From JACKJK01 sp046159835 (GTDB lineage Bacteria > Pseudomonadota > Alphaproteobacteria > Rhizobiales > Tepidamorphaceae), in assembly GCF_046159835.1 (NCBI RefSeq), contig NZ_JBJXCY010000001.1:1302001-1366000 (forward strand): a DNA stretch of 64,000 nt. The letters run 5' to 3'. Each line of letters starts with the position of its first letter. Position 1 is the first letter of the stretch. This document shows, piece by piece, positions 45,637 through 57,183 of this stretch. The position numbers were made by a program, and so were the translations under genes. Below the pieces are notes generated by a model, which made no database searches, had not been told where the DNA came from, and saw nothing but the letters and a program-made list of their open reading frames with translations.

Positions 45637-48050
45637 ATGGCATTTCACGCAGACAGGCATGCCCGCATCGTCGTCCTCGGCGGCGGCGTGGTCGGCTGTT
45701 CGGTGGCCTACCAGCTTGCCCGCATGGGCGAGAGCGACGTGCTGGTGCTGGAGAAATCGCAGCTCACCCACGGCTCCACCTGGCACGCGGCGGGCCTTGT
45801 TGGCCAGTTGCGCACCAAGAAGGCGCTCACCCGGCTGATGCAGAACTCCGTCGCGGTGTTCGACCGGCTGGAAGCCGAGACCGGCCTCTCCATCGACTGG
45901 AAGAAGGTCGGTTCTCTGAGGCTGGCCGCCAGCGAGGCGCGATGGAGCGAGATCAGGCGCTCCATGCAACTTGCCCGCAGCTTCGGCTTCGAGTGCCACA
46001 GCCTCAGTGCACCGGAAGCCAAGGCAAAGTTCGACTACATCGACCCCAAGGGCGTGGTCGGCGCCGCCTTCATCGAGAGTGACGGTTACGTAGACCCCTA
46101 CGCGCTGACGCAGGCCTTCGCGAAGGGCGCGCGCAACAACGGCGCGAAGATCGACGAAGGCGTTCTCGTCGAGGAGATCGTGCGCGAGGGACGGCGCGTC
46201 GTCGGTGTCGTCACCAACAAGGGCAATATCGGCTGCGAAATCCTCGTGAACTGCGCAGGCATCTGGGCCAAGCGGATTGGCGAGATGGCGGGCGTGCCGC
46301 TGGCCGCCGGTGTCGTCGAGCACCAGTACTTCGTCACCGAAAAGACGCTCGACTTCCCCAAGGACCTGACGACGCTGCGCGACCCCGACAGCAATTTCTA
46401 TCTCAAGCCGGACGTGGCGAGCTTCGCCATCGGCGGCTGGGAAGACGGCACGAAAGGGTGTTGGCGCGGACGCCCGCCGTTCGATTTCGGACGCGAGCTT
46501 TTCCCGGCGAACATGGACCGGCTCGAACTCTTCGCGCTGCCGGCCGCCGAGCGGCTGCCGGTGCTGAACGAGACCGGTATCCAGACCATCATCAACGGGC
46601 CGATCCCGGCATCTGCCGATGGCGAGCCGATCATGGGGCTCGCTCCGGAACTCGACAATTTCTACGTCGCTTGCGGCTTCACGGCGGGAATCGCGGCCTC
46701 GGGCGGTGCGGGAGAGGCGCTTGCCAACTGGATCCTGCATGGCGATCCGGGGCTGGACCTGTGGCCCTTCGACGTGCGCCGGTTCGGCGTGCCGCACGGG
46801 CAGGCACGCTACCTGGAAGAGCGCGCCATCGAGGCCTATGGCAACTACTACAAGGTGCACTGGCCGGGCGAGGAAGGCAGCGCGGGTCGCGGCCTGCGGC
46901 GCTCGCCGCTCTACGCAAACCTCAAGGCGCGCGGCGCGCAGTTCGGCGCGCGCTTCGGCTGGGAGCGGGCCAACTGGTTCCATTCGAGCGACGAGAGCGC
47001 GACGGAAACGCCGAGTTTCGAGGGCAAGCCCGGCTGGTTCCCGGCGGTGGCCGCCGAAGTGAAGGCGATCCGAGAGCGCGTCGCACTGATCGACCAGACC
47101 TCGTTCTCGAAATTCGAGATCAGCGGGCAGGGAGCGCTTGCCGCGATGCAGGCGATTGCCGCAAACGACCTGTCCGGCGAGCCGGGCAAGGCAGTCTACA
47201 CCCAGCTTTGCAACGCCAAGGGCGGAATCGAGGCGGACGTCACACTGCTGCACCTTGCAGATGATCTCGTCTGGCTCGTCACCGGGTCGGGCTTTGGCGT
47301 GCGCGACAGCGCGTGGGTGCGCAGCCAGCTTCCAGATGGCGTCACCATCCGCGACATCACCAATTCGCTTGCCACGCTCAACGTGTGCGGGCCGAAGTCG
47401 CGCGACGTGTTGCAGGCTGTGACCGATGACGACCTGTCGAACGAGGCGTTCCCGTTCCTCACCGCGCGCTGGATCGAGATTGCCAATGCGCGCGCGCTTG
47501 CCGTGCGCGTCGGCTATGTCGGCGAGCTTGGCTGGGAACTCTACATCCCGCAGGACTACGCCGCCGGTGTCTACGAGGCGCTGCTGGAAGCGGGCGAACC
47601 ACACGGCATCGCCGATGCCGGGTATGCGGCAATCGAAAGCTGCCGTCTGGAAAAGGGCTACGTCTACTGGTCTGCCGACGTGACGCCGGAGACGACGCCC
47701 TACGAGGCGGGCCTCGGTTTCGCCGTTGCGCTGGACAAGGGCGACTTCACCGGCCGCGACAAGCTGATCGAACTGAAGGGGGAGGGTGCGGCGCGAAAGC
47801 TCGTGACCTTCGCGGTCGACGGGTTCGCACCGTTCCTTGGCGGTGAAACGGTCGTCGTGAACGACAAGCCGGTCAGCCAGTTGACCAGCGCGGGCTATGG
47901 CCACCACCTCGGCAAGACGATTGGTTTTGCCTATCTGCCCGCCGAGCTTGCCGGGATCAACGGTTGCAGCATCGAGGCATTCGGGAAAGCTTATGACGCG
48001 GTTCGCGGTCCGCGCTGTCTGTACGACCCCAGAATGGAAAGGCTGAAGGC

Positions 48051-48054
<4 letters not shown>
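45637..48054 (+). CDS. DMGDH-type FAD/folate oxidoreductase (second copy)
   Basis: 805 residues, a tandem paralogue of the upstream gene with the same two-domain layout. It has the Rossmann motif IVVLGGGVVGCSVAYQLA, covalent-FAD His50 in GSTWHAAGLVGQ, and the GcvT half (FEISGQGALAAMQAI, LGWELYIP). It has diverged in much of the substrate-facing region, so the pair may act on successive N-methyl steps, as for dimethylglycine and then sarcosine. It overlaps the second kinase gene by 4 bases. Confidence 0.9.
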
Positions 48055-48965
<911 letters not shown>

Positions 48966-48968
48966 CCT

Positions 48969-49781
48969 TCAGAACTTGCGCGCCAGGAACAGGTGACCGG
49001 GCACCGGCTCGCCGTCCTCGGTCCGCACCGTGATGTCGGCGACGAAGACCGAATCCATGCCGGCTTCCTCCAGCGCATCATCGAGGTAGAACGGATCGTG
49101 CGCGAAGCGGTGGCCGGCATTGACGAGATAGGGCTCCTCGATGAAGGCATCCTGGTGCAGCGTCTCGGTTGAAAACGCGAAGGTGCCACCGGAATTGAGC
49201 CGCGCGGCCGTTGCCGCGAACAGGTCAGTCACGTCGCCCAGATAGGGCAGGACGTCGGCGGCCACGATCAGATCCCAGTTGGCCTCGCCGTTGTCGTCCT
49301 TCAGGAACGCAACGATTTCCCCGATGTAGAGATCGTCGTAAAGGTCGCGCTCGGCGGCCTTCTCGATCATGTCCTCGGACAGGTCGACGCCGGTGCGGTC
49401 GCGGGTCAGGTCTTCCATGGCCAGTGCGCAAAGGCCGGTGCCGCAGCCAAGGTCCAGCATCCGCGCGTAAGGACCGGGCGCATGTTCGCGCAGTGCCTGC
49501 GCAATGAGATTCGGCACGTCATAGGAAAGCTGGCGAACGAGGATGTCGTCGAAGGCTTCTGCCGTCTGGTCGAATAGCGTCATCACGTAGGCAGCGGGTG
49601 CGACCTTCGGCGTCGGAATCTCGCCGAGTGCTGCCAGCCGGATGGTCGCGCCACCGCAATCGTCCGGGTCGAGACGCAGGACTTCACGCCAGGCGGCGGC
49701 CGCTTCGTCCAGCCGTCCGCTCTTTTCCAGTTCGAGCGCGTTCTCATAGACGCGTTCCAGCTCGTCGTCGGGTGCAGTCAT
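48969..49781 (-). CDS. class I SAM-dependent methyltransferase with N-terminal TPR
   Basis: 270 residues from the ATG at 49781. The first 45 residues resemble one tetratricopeptide repeat (ALELEKSGRLDEAAAAWREVL). The methyltransferase domain has motif I LDLGCGTGLCALAM and the acidic TGVDLSEDMI. Members are often called trans-aconitate-like methyltransferases, and the substrate is unknown. It lies tail to tail with the second kinase gene, 3 bases apart, so it need not belong to that operon. Confidence 0.85.
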   Translation of the reverse strand: MTAPDDELERVYENALELEKSGRLDEAAAAWREVLRLDPDDCGGATIRLAALGEIPTPKVAPAAYVMTLFDQTAEAFDDILVRQLSYDVPNLIAQALREHAPGPYARMLDLGCGTGLCALAMEDLTRDRTGVDLSEDMIEKAAERDLYDDLYIGEIVAFLKDDNGEANWDLIVAADVLPYLGDVTDLFAATAARLNSGGTFAFSTETLHQDAFIEEPYLVNAGHRFAHDPFYLDDALEEAGMDSVFVADITVRTEDGEPVPGHLFLARKF

Positions 49782-50126
49782 GTGTTTTCGCGCGGCTCCT
49801 CTGGCATCGCAGCATTGCATGCAATTCATGGGTAGCGGCTAAGTCGTTGCGCGGCAACGGGATTCCCGTCGGAAATACACATTCCTCACTCGATTTATCT
49901 GCTTGTGCTGACGCGGCGTCATGCATTAGCCAGCCCTTCAAATGGTGCACTGCCGCATTCGCTGCAGCCTGCATATCTTGGGGAACAACGCCGGTACCGG
50001 GACGTTCCTTACAACATCAACTTCAGCCGCTGGCCCATCCGGTCGGCCGTTGTTTGCGCTGCTCCCCCTTCAGGCGCCGAACGACGTGTCGGATGCGTTT
50101 TGCGCTGGATATGTGGAGACAAGACG
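49782..50126. other. intergenic region before the MerR-type gene
   Basis: 345 bases with no supportable gene. It contains a palindrome ACGGGA-T-TCCCGT (49857-49869). No promoter near consensus and no MerR-style long-spacer site was recognised. I found no copy of the tRNA-Asp 3' end here that would mark an attachment site. Confidence 0.4.
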
Positions 50127-50576
50127 TTGGATAAATTCCCGTCGGCCGATGTGCCGCTCAACACCGCTGCCGCTGAAATGGCATCAGGTGCCCCGGAGGC
50201 ACAGTCCTACTCGATTGCTGAATTGAGCGAAGAGTTCGACCTGACCATGCGCACGTTGCGATTCTACGAGGAGAAGAATCTCCTCAACCCGGTTCGCCGT
50301 GGCAACCGCCGAATCTATCGCCAGCATGACCATGACCGACTCAGTGACATCGTCCGGTTGAAGGCGATGGGGCTGACGATCTCCGAGATACAGACGATTG
50401 TGGAATCCATCGTCGCCAACAAGCCCGACCAGGCCCGCAAGCTGGCTTTGGCCGCTGCCGAGCGCCGGTGCGAGGAAATCGACGACGAACTGGCCGCGCT
50501 GAAGGAAGCACAGCAGGCCGCCGGCGAGACCGCTTCGGCGCTGCGCGACGGCAAGTCGTGGTTCCATTCGGCCTGA
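50127..50576 (+). CDS. MerR-family transcriptional regulator
   Basis: 149 residues if the TTG at 50127 is the start, with GGAG about 9 bases upstream; the ATG at 50178 would give 132. The MerR winged helix-turn-helix is clear: YSIAELSEEFDLTMRTLRFYEEKNLL then RGNRRIYRQHDHDRL. A coiled-coil dimerisation helix follows. There is no C-terminal metal-binding cysteine cluster, so it is not a metal sensor of the classical type. It lies between the accessory block and nuoA; its target is unknown. Confidence 0.85.
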   Translation: MDKFPSADVPLNTAAAEMASGAPEAQSYSIAELSEEFDLTMRTLRFYEEKNLLNPVRRGNRRIYRQHDHDRLSDIVRLKAMGLTISEIQTIVESIVANKPDQARKLALAAAERRCEEIDDELAALKEAQQAAGETASALRDGKSWFHSA

Positions 50577-50827
50577 CGAAATATTCTAGAAACTGCATAT
50601 GAATCCGCCGAAACGCGGCGGCGAAGAGAGTTGCCGCTGCGACATGATGCTGTTTCGCGGAAAATGTTTTGTGACACGGTCGCATGCGGCAGTTTGTGTG
50701 CTTGCCCTCGCCAAACGGACGGGGTAAGGCTTGGCCCCAATCGTCGGCTTCGCAGGTGCAAACCTGAGGTAGCCGGCCGGAGCCAACGGGCATTCGCCGC
50801 GTTGATCTGCACTAGCGGTCCGCAGGA

Positions 50828-51217
50828 ATGTCCCTCACGACCGGGCTGACCATGCCGGAATTGTTGCAGGACTACCTTCCCATTGCCGTCTTTCTCGGCA
50901 TATCGGCTGTCATCGCCCTGGCGTTGATGGTGTCACCGTTCATTCTTGCGGTGAACAACCCCGATAGCGAGAAAGTTGCGGCCTACGAGTGCGGCTTCGC
51001 GCCGTTCGACGACGCGCGCATGAAATTCGACGTGCGATTCTACCTCGTCGCGATTCTGTTCATCATCTTCGACCTGGAAGTGGCCTTCCTGTTCCCGTGG
51101 GCAGTGGCCTTCGGCGACCTGGGCTGGTTCGGCTTCTGGTCCATGATGATGTTCCTCGGCGTGCTGACGATCGGCTTTGCCTATGAATGGCGGAAAGGGG
51201 CACTCGAATGGGATTGA
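50828..51217 (+). CDS. nuoA: NADH-quinone oxidoreductase subunit A
   Basis: 129 residues. A membrane subunit of complex I with three helices. The conserved loop YECGFAPFDDARMKFDVRFYLVAILFIIFDLEVAFLFPW is present. The start is ATG 50828; an alternative ATG at 50852 would remove eight residues and match many homologues. The stop overlaps nuoB. It opens the nuo operon. Confidence 0.96.
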   Translation: MSLTTGLTMPELLQDYLPIAVFLGISAVIALALMVSPFILAVNNPDSEKVAAYECGFAPFDDARMKFDVRFYLVAILFIIFDLEVAFLFPWAVAFGDLGWFGFWSMMMFLGVLTIGFAYEWRKGALEWD

Positions 51218-51792
51218 ACGATTCGCAGGACGCAACCCTCGTTGCACCGGCTCCCAAGGGTCTCGTCGATCCGCGCACCGGCCAGCCGATCGGCTCCGAT
51301 GACCACTTCTTCGGTGAGGTGAATGCCGAGCTGGCCGACAAGGGCTTTCTCGTCACCGCCACCGACGACCTGATCAACTGGGCGCGCACCGGCTCGCTCA
51401 TGTGGATGACGTTCGGCCTCGCGTGCTGCGCGGTGGAGATGATGCAGACCTCGATGCCGCGCTACGACGTCGAGCGCTTCGGCTTCGCGCCACGTGCCTC
51501 GCCGCGCCAGTCCGACGTGATGATCGTCGCCGGCACGCTGACCAACAAGATGGCGCCTGCGCTGCGCAAGGTCTACGACCAGATGCCGGAGCCGCGTTAT
51601 GTCATCTCCATGGGCAGCTGTGCCAATGGCGGCGGCTACTATCATTACTCCTATTCCGTCGTGCGTGGATGCGACCGGGTCGTTCCCGTTGATATATACG
51701 TGCCCGGCTGCCCGCCGACTGCCGAAGCGCTGCTCTATGGCGTGCTTCTTTTGCAGAAGAAGATCCGCCGCACCGGCACCATCGAACGCTAA
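51208..51792 (+). CDS. nuoB: NADH-quinone oxidoreductase subunit B
   Basis: 194 residues from the ATG at 51208, which overlaps nuoA by 10 bases; the frame opens at 51187. Binds the terminal 4Fe-4S cluster N2 that reduces quinone. Cluster ligands are the CC pair in ACCAVEMM, GSCANGGGYY and VPGCPPTAEAL. The N-terminus MGLNDSQDATLVAP is the form usual in Rhizobiales. Confidence 0.97.
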   Translation: MGLNDSQDATLVAPAPKGLVDPRTGQPIGSDDHFFGEVNAELADKGFLVTATDDLINWARTGSLMWMTFGLACCAVEMMQTSMPRYDVERFGFAPRASPRQSDVMIVAGTLTNKMAPALRKVYDQMPEPRYVISMGSCANGGGYYHYSYSVVRGCDRVVPVDIYVPGCPPTAEALLYGVLLLQKKIRRTGTIER

Positions 51793-51836
51793 GGGCTCGG
51801 CTGTACCGACTGCCGACGAGAGGGATGAGACGAGCC

Positions 51837-52442
51837 ATGGATGAAGCCATCAACGACCTTGCCGGGTACCTGCGCGAGAAGCTTCCCGCCGGTGCCGCGA
51901 CGCATGTCGCGTTCGGCGAGCTGACGGTCACCTGCGAGCCGGAAGAGCTGATCAAGATCATGCGTCTCCTGCATGACGATCCGCAGTGCCAGTTCGTCAA
52001 CATGGTCGACGTGTGCGGGGTGGACTATCCGGCGCGCGCCGAGCGGTTCGATGTTGTCTACCACCTGCTCAGCCCGAAGCAGAACCTGCGCATCCGCGTG
52101 AAGCTCTCCACCTCCGACCGCAACCCGGTCCCCAGCGTCACCGGCATCTGGCCGGGCGCGGACTGGTTCGAGCGCGAGGCTTACGACATGTACGGCATCC
52201 TGTTTTCCGGTCACCCGGACTTGCGCCGGTTGCTGACGGACTACGGCTTCGAGGGATATCCGCTGCGCAAGGACTTTCCGCTCACGGGCTATGTCGAGGT
52301 TCGCTACGACGATACCCGCAAGCGCGTGGTCTACGAGCCGGTCAAGCTCAACCAGGAATTCCGGAATTTCGACTTCCTCTCGCCGTGGGAAGGCACCGAG
52401 TACGTGCTGCCGGGCGACGAGAAAGCAAGCGCGGACAAATAG
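51837..52442 (+). CDS. nuoC: NADH-quinone oxidoreductase subunit C
   Basis: 201 residues from the ATG at 51837. An ATG at 51825 directly abuts GAGAGGG and is less likely. A peripheral-arm subunit. Signature features are the central FVNMVDVCGVDYPAR and WPGADWFEREAYDMYGILFSGHPDLRRLLTDYGF, and the tail LNQEFRNFDFLSPWEG. NuoC and NuoD are separate here, unlike the fused NuoCD of enterobacteria. Confidence 0.97.
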   Translation: MDEAINDLAGYLREKLPAGAATHVAFGELTVTCEPEELIKIMRLLHDDPQCQFVNMVDVCGVDYPARAERFDVVYHLLSPKQNLRIRVKLSTSDRNPVPSVTGIWPGADWFEREAYDMYGILFSGHPDLRRLLTDYGFEGYPLRKDFPLTGYVEVRYDDTRKRVVYEPVKLNQEFRNFDFLSPWEGTEYVLPGDEKASADK

Positions 52443-52457
52443 GGGCGCAATCGGGGC

Positions 52458-53648
52458 ATGTCAGAACTCGACGTTCGCAATTTCACGATCAACTTCGGCC
52501 CGCAGCACCCTGCGGCCCACGGTGTGCTGCGCCTCGTGCTGGAACTCGATGGCGAGGTCGTCGAGCGCGTGGACCCGCATGTCGGGCTTCTGCATCGCGG
52601 CACCGAGAAGCTGATCGAGTACAAGACCTACCTGCAGGCGGTCCCGTATTTCGACCGGCTCGACTATGTCGCGCCGATGAACCAGGAACATGCCTTCGCC
52701 CTGGGCGTCGAAAAGCTGCTGCAGATCGAAGTTCCCTATCGCGGCCAGCTCATCCGGGTCCTGTATTCGGAGATCGGTCGCCTGCTGTCGCACATTCTCA
52801 ATGTCACCACGCAGGCGATGGACGTCGGCGCGCTCACCCCGCCGCTTTGGGGCTTTGAAGAGCGCGAGAAGCTCATGGTCTTCTATGAGCGCGCGTCCGG
52901 CTCGCGCATGCATGCAGCGTATGTGCGCCCCGGCGGCGTCCACCAGGACCTGCCCGAGCAGCTGATCCAGGATATCGGCGACTTCTGCGACCCGTTCCTG
53001 AAGGTCTGCGACGACCTGGAAGGCCTGCTCACCGACAACCGCATCTTCAAGCAGCGCAACGTCGATATCGCCGTCGTGAAGCTGGAAGACTGCTGGAAGT
53101 GGGGCTTTTCCGGCGTCATGGTGCGCGGTTCCGGCGCACCGTGGGACCTGCGCAAGAGCCAGCCCTACGAGTGCTACTCGGATCTCGAATTCGACATTCC
53201 CATCGGCAAGAACGGCGATTGCTACGACCGCTACCTGATCCGCATGGAAGAGATGCGCCAGTCCGTGCGCATCATGAAGCAGTGCGTCGAACTTCTGCAG
53301 TCGCCGAAGGGCACGGGGCCGGTCTCCTCGATGGACGGCAAGGTGGTTCCGCCCAAGCGCGGCCAGATGAAGCGGTCGATGGAAGCGCTCATCCACCACT
53401 TCAAGCTCTACACCGAGGGCTTTCACGTGCCGGAAGGCGAGGTTTATGCCGCCGTCGAGGCGCCCAAGGGCGAGTTCGGCGTCTTCCTCGTGTCCGATGG
53501 GTCCAACAAGCCGTACCGCTGCAAGATCCGCGCGCCGGGCTTTGCGCACCTGCAGGCGATGGACTTCCTCTGCAAGGGCCACATGCTGGCCGACGTCTCG
53601 GCCATCCTCGGTTCGCTCGACATCGTGTTCGGCGAGGTGGACCGCTGA
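52458..53648 (+). CDS. nuoD: NADH-quinone oxidoreductase subunit D
   Basis: 396 residues. The 49-kDa subunit that builds the quinone-binding pocket with NuoB. NFGPQHPAAHGVLRLVLELDGE, GLLHRGTEKLIEYKTY and the C-terminal region KIRAPGFAHLQAMDFLCKGHMLADVSAILGSLDIVFGEVDR are conserved. Its stop overlaps the following secreted-protein gene (TGATG). Confidence 0.98.
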   Translation: MSELDVRNFTINFGPQHPAAHGVLRLVLELDGEVVERVDPHVGLLHRGTEKLIEYKTYLQAVPYFDRLDYVAPMNQEHAFALGVEKLLQIEVPYRGQLIRVLYSEIGRLLSHILNVTTQAMDVGALTPPLWGFEEREKLMVFYERASGSRMHAAYVRPGGVHQDLPEQLIQDIGDFCDPFLKVCDDLEGLLTDNRIFKQRNVDIAVVKLEDCWKWGFSGVMVRGSGAPWDLRKSQPYECYSDLEFDIPIGKNGDCYDRYLIRMEEMRQSVRIMKQCVELLQSPKGTGPVSSMDGKVVPPKRGQMKRSMEALIHHFKLYTEGFHVPEGEVYAAVEAPKGEFGVFLVSDGSNKPYRCKIRAPGFAHLQAMDFLCKGHMLADVSAILGSLDIVFGEVDR

Positions 53649-54043
53649 TGCGCACCGGTCTGACATTCACCGCGACCGCTGCGATCGTCGCGCTCGCAAT
53701 GGCGTTCACCGCCGCCGGTGCATCTGCCGCCGTGTCGCTGTCGCGCAAGGGTTGCCAGCTGAAGGCGACCGACTGCGAACTGCTGATCGAAAACGCGGTC
53801 ATGTACAACGCGGTCTATGACGGCACGACCACGATGTATTCGTGGCCGCAGAAGTCGATCCGCTACCGGCTGGCGCGCTGGCTGAACGCCTATGTCGAGC
53901 GTCTCGACGACTGCGATACGCCGAAGACGCGCGTGCGCCCGATCATTTCGAACGTCGATTCCTTCGACAACAAGTACGACATCCTCGCCGCATACGGTGC
54001 AGCGCCGGGGTCTGCCTGTTACATCCGCAAGAGCCGGGGCTGA
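53648..54043 (+). CDS. secreted hypothetical protein encoded inside the nuo operon
   Basis: 131 residues, ATG 53648 overlapping the nuoD stop by one base. A signal peptide (MRTGLTFTATAAIVALAMAF) ends near AGASAA. The mature part of about 100 residues contains four cysteines (GCQLKATDC, LDDC, SACYI) that could make two disulfides in the periplasm. It is between nuoD and nuoE with no gap on the 5' side, so it is translated with the operon. I recognise no family; it is not one of the 14 core subunits. Confidence 0.8.
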   Translation: MRTGLTFTATAAIVALAMAFTAAGASAAVSLSRKGCQLKATDCELLIENAVMYNAVYDGTTTMYSWPQKSIRYRLARWLNAYVERLDDCDTPKTRVRPIISNVDSFDNKYDILAAYGAAPGSACYIRKSRG

Positions 54044-54048
54044 GTTAC

Positions 54049-55227
54049 ATGAGCGTCCGCAGACTTCATCCCGTACAGCCGGAGAGCTTCGCTTTCAGCA
54101 AGGACAACCTTGCCTGGGCGAAGAAGCAGATCGCCAAGTACCCGAAGGGGCGCGAGGCCAGCGCGGTGATCCCGCTGCTGTGGCGCGCGCAGGAGCAGCA
54201 CGAGAACTGGCTGCCGGAGCCGGCGATCCGTTACATCGGCGAAATGCTCGACATGCCGTTCATCCGCGTGCTGGAGGTCGCCACCTTCTACACGATGTTC
54301 CAGCTCGCCCCCGTCGGCAAGAAGGCCCACATCCAGGTCTGCGGCACGACGCCATGCATGCTGCGCGGTGCCGAGGACCTGAAAGCCGTCTGCAAGCGCC
54401 GCATCGCCGAAAACCCGCACACACTGTCGGAAGACGGTGATTTCTCGTGGGAAGAGGTCGAGTGCCTCGGCGCCTGCGTGAACGCACCGATGGTGCAGGT
54501 CTTCGCCGACACCTACGAGGACCTGACGCCGGAAAGCTTCGAAGAGGTTCTCGACGCATTTGCCCGTGGCGAGACGCCGGAGCCGGGCCCGCAGGTCGAC
54601 CGTCGCTTCTCGGCCCCCGTGGGCGGCGAGGATACGCTGAAGGACGTGGAAGCCATCAATTCCGGCGCAATGCGCGGCGGCGGCGAGGGCGACCAGAAGC
54701 CGATCAACAAGGGCCGCCCGCCGAGCCCGGCTGATGAGCCTGCACTTGGCAAGAAGAAGGCTGCTGATGCCGCCAAGCCGACGCGCAAGGAAACCATTGC
54801 GCGCCGTGCCGAGGCCGAGGAGTCCGCGCCGTCCAAGCCTGCCGCCACCGGCAAGTCGACGGATTCCAGCGACACTCCGCCCGAGGCATCCGGCATCAAC
54901 GCAGATGACGCAGCCCGCGCCGATGCCGCCGGCAAGAAGCCGCGCATGCTGCCCAAGCCGCGCAAGGCCGGTGCCGACGATCTCAAGCAGATCAAGGGCG
55001 TCGGACCGAAGCTCGAAGGCGTGCTGAACGGCATGGGCATCTATCATTTCGACCAGATCGCGGCCTGGAAGCCGGAGCACGTGTCCTGGGTCGACGAATA
55101 CCTGAAGTTCAAGGGCCGCATCGTGCGCGACGACTGGCTGGTTCAGGCAGACACGCTCGCCAAGGGCGGCGAGACCGATTTCTCCAAGCGGGTGGCCAAG
55201 GGCCAGGTCCCGTCGAGCAAGCGGTGA
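54049..55227 (+). CDS. nuoE: NADH-quinone oxidoreductase subunit E with helix-hairpin-helix extension
   Basis: 392 residues from the ATG at 54049; E. coli NuoE has 166. The N-terminal thioredoxin-like domain binds the 2Fe-2S cluster N1a via CGTTPC and CLGAC. After about residue 175 comes an Ala/Pro/Lys-rich linker (to about 300), then a helix-hairpin-helix-like domain (DDLKQIKGVGPKLEGVLN, then YHFDQIAAW). The same domain recurs as a separate protein after nuoF. The extension is not needed for the cluster and its role is unclear. Confidence 0.95.
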   Translation: MSVRRLHPVQPESFAFSKDNLAWAKKQIAKYPKGREASAVIPLLWRAQEQHENWLPEPAIRYIGEMLDMPFIRVLEVATFYTMFQLAPVGKKAHIQVCGTTPCMLRGAEDLKAVCKRRIAENPHTLSEDGDFSWEEVECLGACVNAPMVQVFADTYEDLTPESFEEVLDAFARGETPEPGPQVDRRFSAPVGGEDTLKDVEAINSGAMRGGGEGDQKPINKGRPPSPADEPALGKKKAADAAKPTRKETIARRAEAEESAPSKPAATGKSTDSSDTPPEASGINADDAARADAAGKKPRMLPKPRKAGADDLKQIKGVGPKLEGVLNGMGIYHFDQIAAWKPEHVSWVDEYLKFKGRIVRDDWLVQADTLAKGGETDFSKRVAKGQVPSSKR

Positions 55228-55241
55228 GGTGAGGGCAGGTT

Positions 55242-56549
<1,308 letters not shown>

Positions 56550-56566
56550 CACAGGAGGCCGTTACA

Positions 56567-57142
56567 ATGTTCTACAATTCACAGTCCCTCGAACAGACCC
56601 ATTCGGCCATGGTCGGCATGATGTCGGCAAGCATGCTGCCGCTGACGGCGGCCACCGCTGCCGGCGTGGCCGCGAGCGCAAGCGGCATGGCGATGATGTT
56701 TGGCTGGCAAGCTGCCATGCTGAACGCGATGGCCGAGGGTGCCACCAAGGTCCGCGGAACCGCCGGCGAAGCGGTCAAGGTGGCCGAGAAGACCGCCGAA
56801 GTCGTCAATGACAACGCCAAGGACACTTCCGAGCTTCCCAAGGCTGCCGCCAAGAGCGTCGCCGAAAAGACGGTCGAGACGGTTGAAGAGGTCGCCGGTC
56901 TGCGCCCGAAAGGCCTCGAGGCCCCGCGCGGCGCGGCGGACGACTTGAAGTCGATTGCCGGCATCGGGCCGAAGCTCGAAATCGTTCTGAACGACCTTGG
57001 CATCTACCATTTCGACCAGATCGCTGCCTGGTCGGCGGCGGAAATCGCCTGGGTCGACGCGTATCTGAAGTTCAAGGGCCGCATCGCGCGCGATCAGTGG
57101 ATCGCGCAGGCGGAACGGCTGAAGTCCCAGCTCGCCGGTTGA
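56567..57142 (+). CDS. helix-hairpin-helix protein in the nuo operon
   Basis: 191 residues from the ATG at 56567, 8 bases after CAGGAGG. The N-terminal 45 residues are Met/Ala-rich and amphipathic to hydrophobic (MMSASMLPLTAATAAGVAA). The middle is an Ala/Lys/Glu-rich helical stretch. The C-terminal 61 residues match the NuoE extension at about 42 positions by hand count, including GIYHFDQIAAW and YLKFKGRI. It lies between nuoF and nuoG. Its function is unknown; it may be an accessory or assembly factor of complex I. Confidence 0.85.
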   Translation: MFYNSQSLEQTHSAMVGMMSASMLPLTAATAAGVAASASGMAMMFGWQAAMLNAMAEGATKVRGTAGEAVKVAEKTAEVVNDNAKDTSELPKAAAKSVAEKTVETVEEVAGLRPKGLEAPRGAADDLKSIAGIGPKLEIVLNDLGIYHFDQIAAWSAAEIAWVDAYLKFKGRIARDQWIAQAERLKSQLAG

Positions 57143-57183
57143 GGCGGACTGAGGGTCAACGGGGAAATACGGGGCAGGCATAG

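Noticed and set aside
49782..50827. Possible attachment site matching the tRNA-Asp 3' end
   Set aside because: I searched by eye for the TPsiC/acceptor sequence at the far side of the accessory block and found no copy, and there is no integrase gene.
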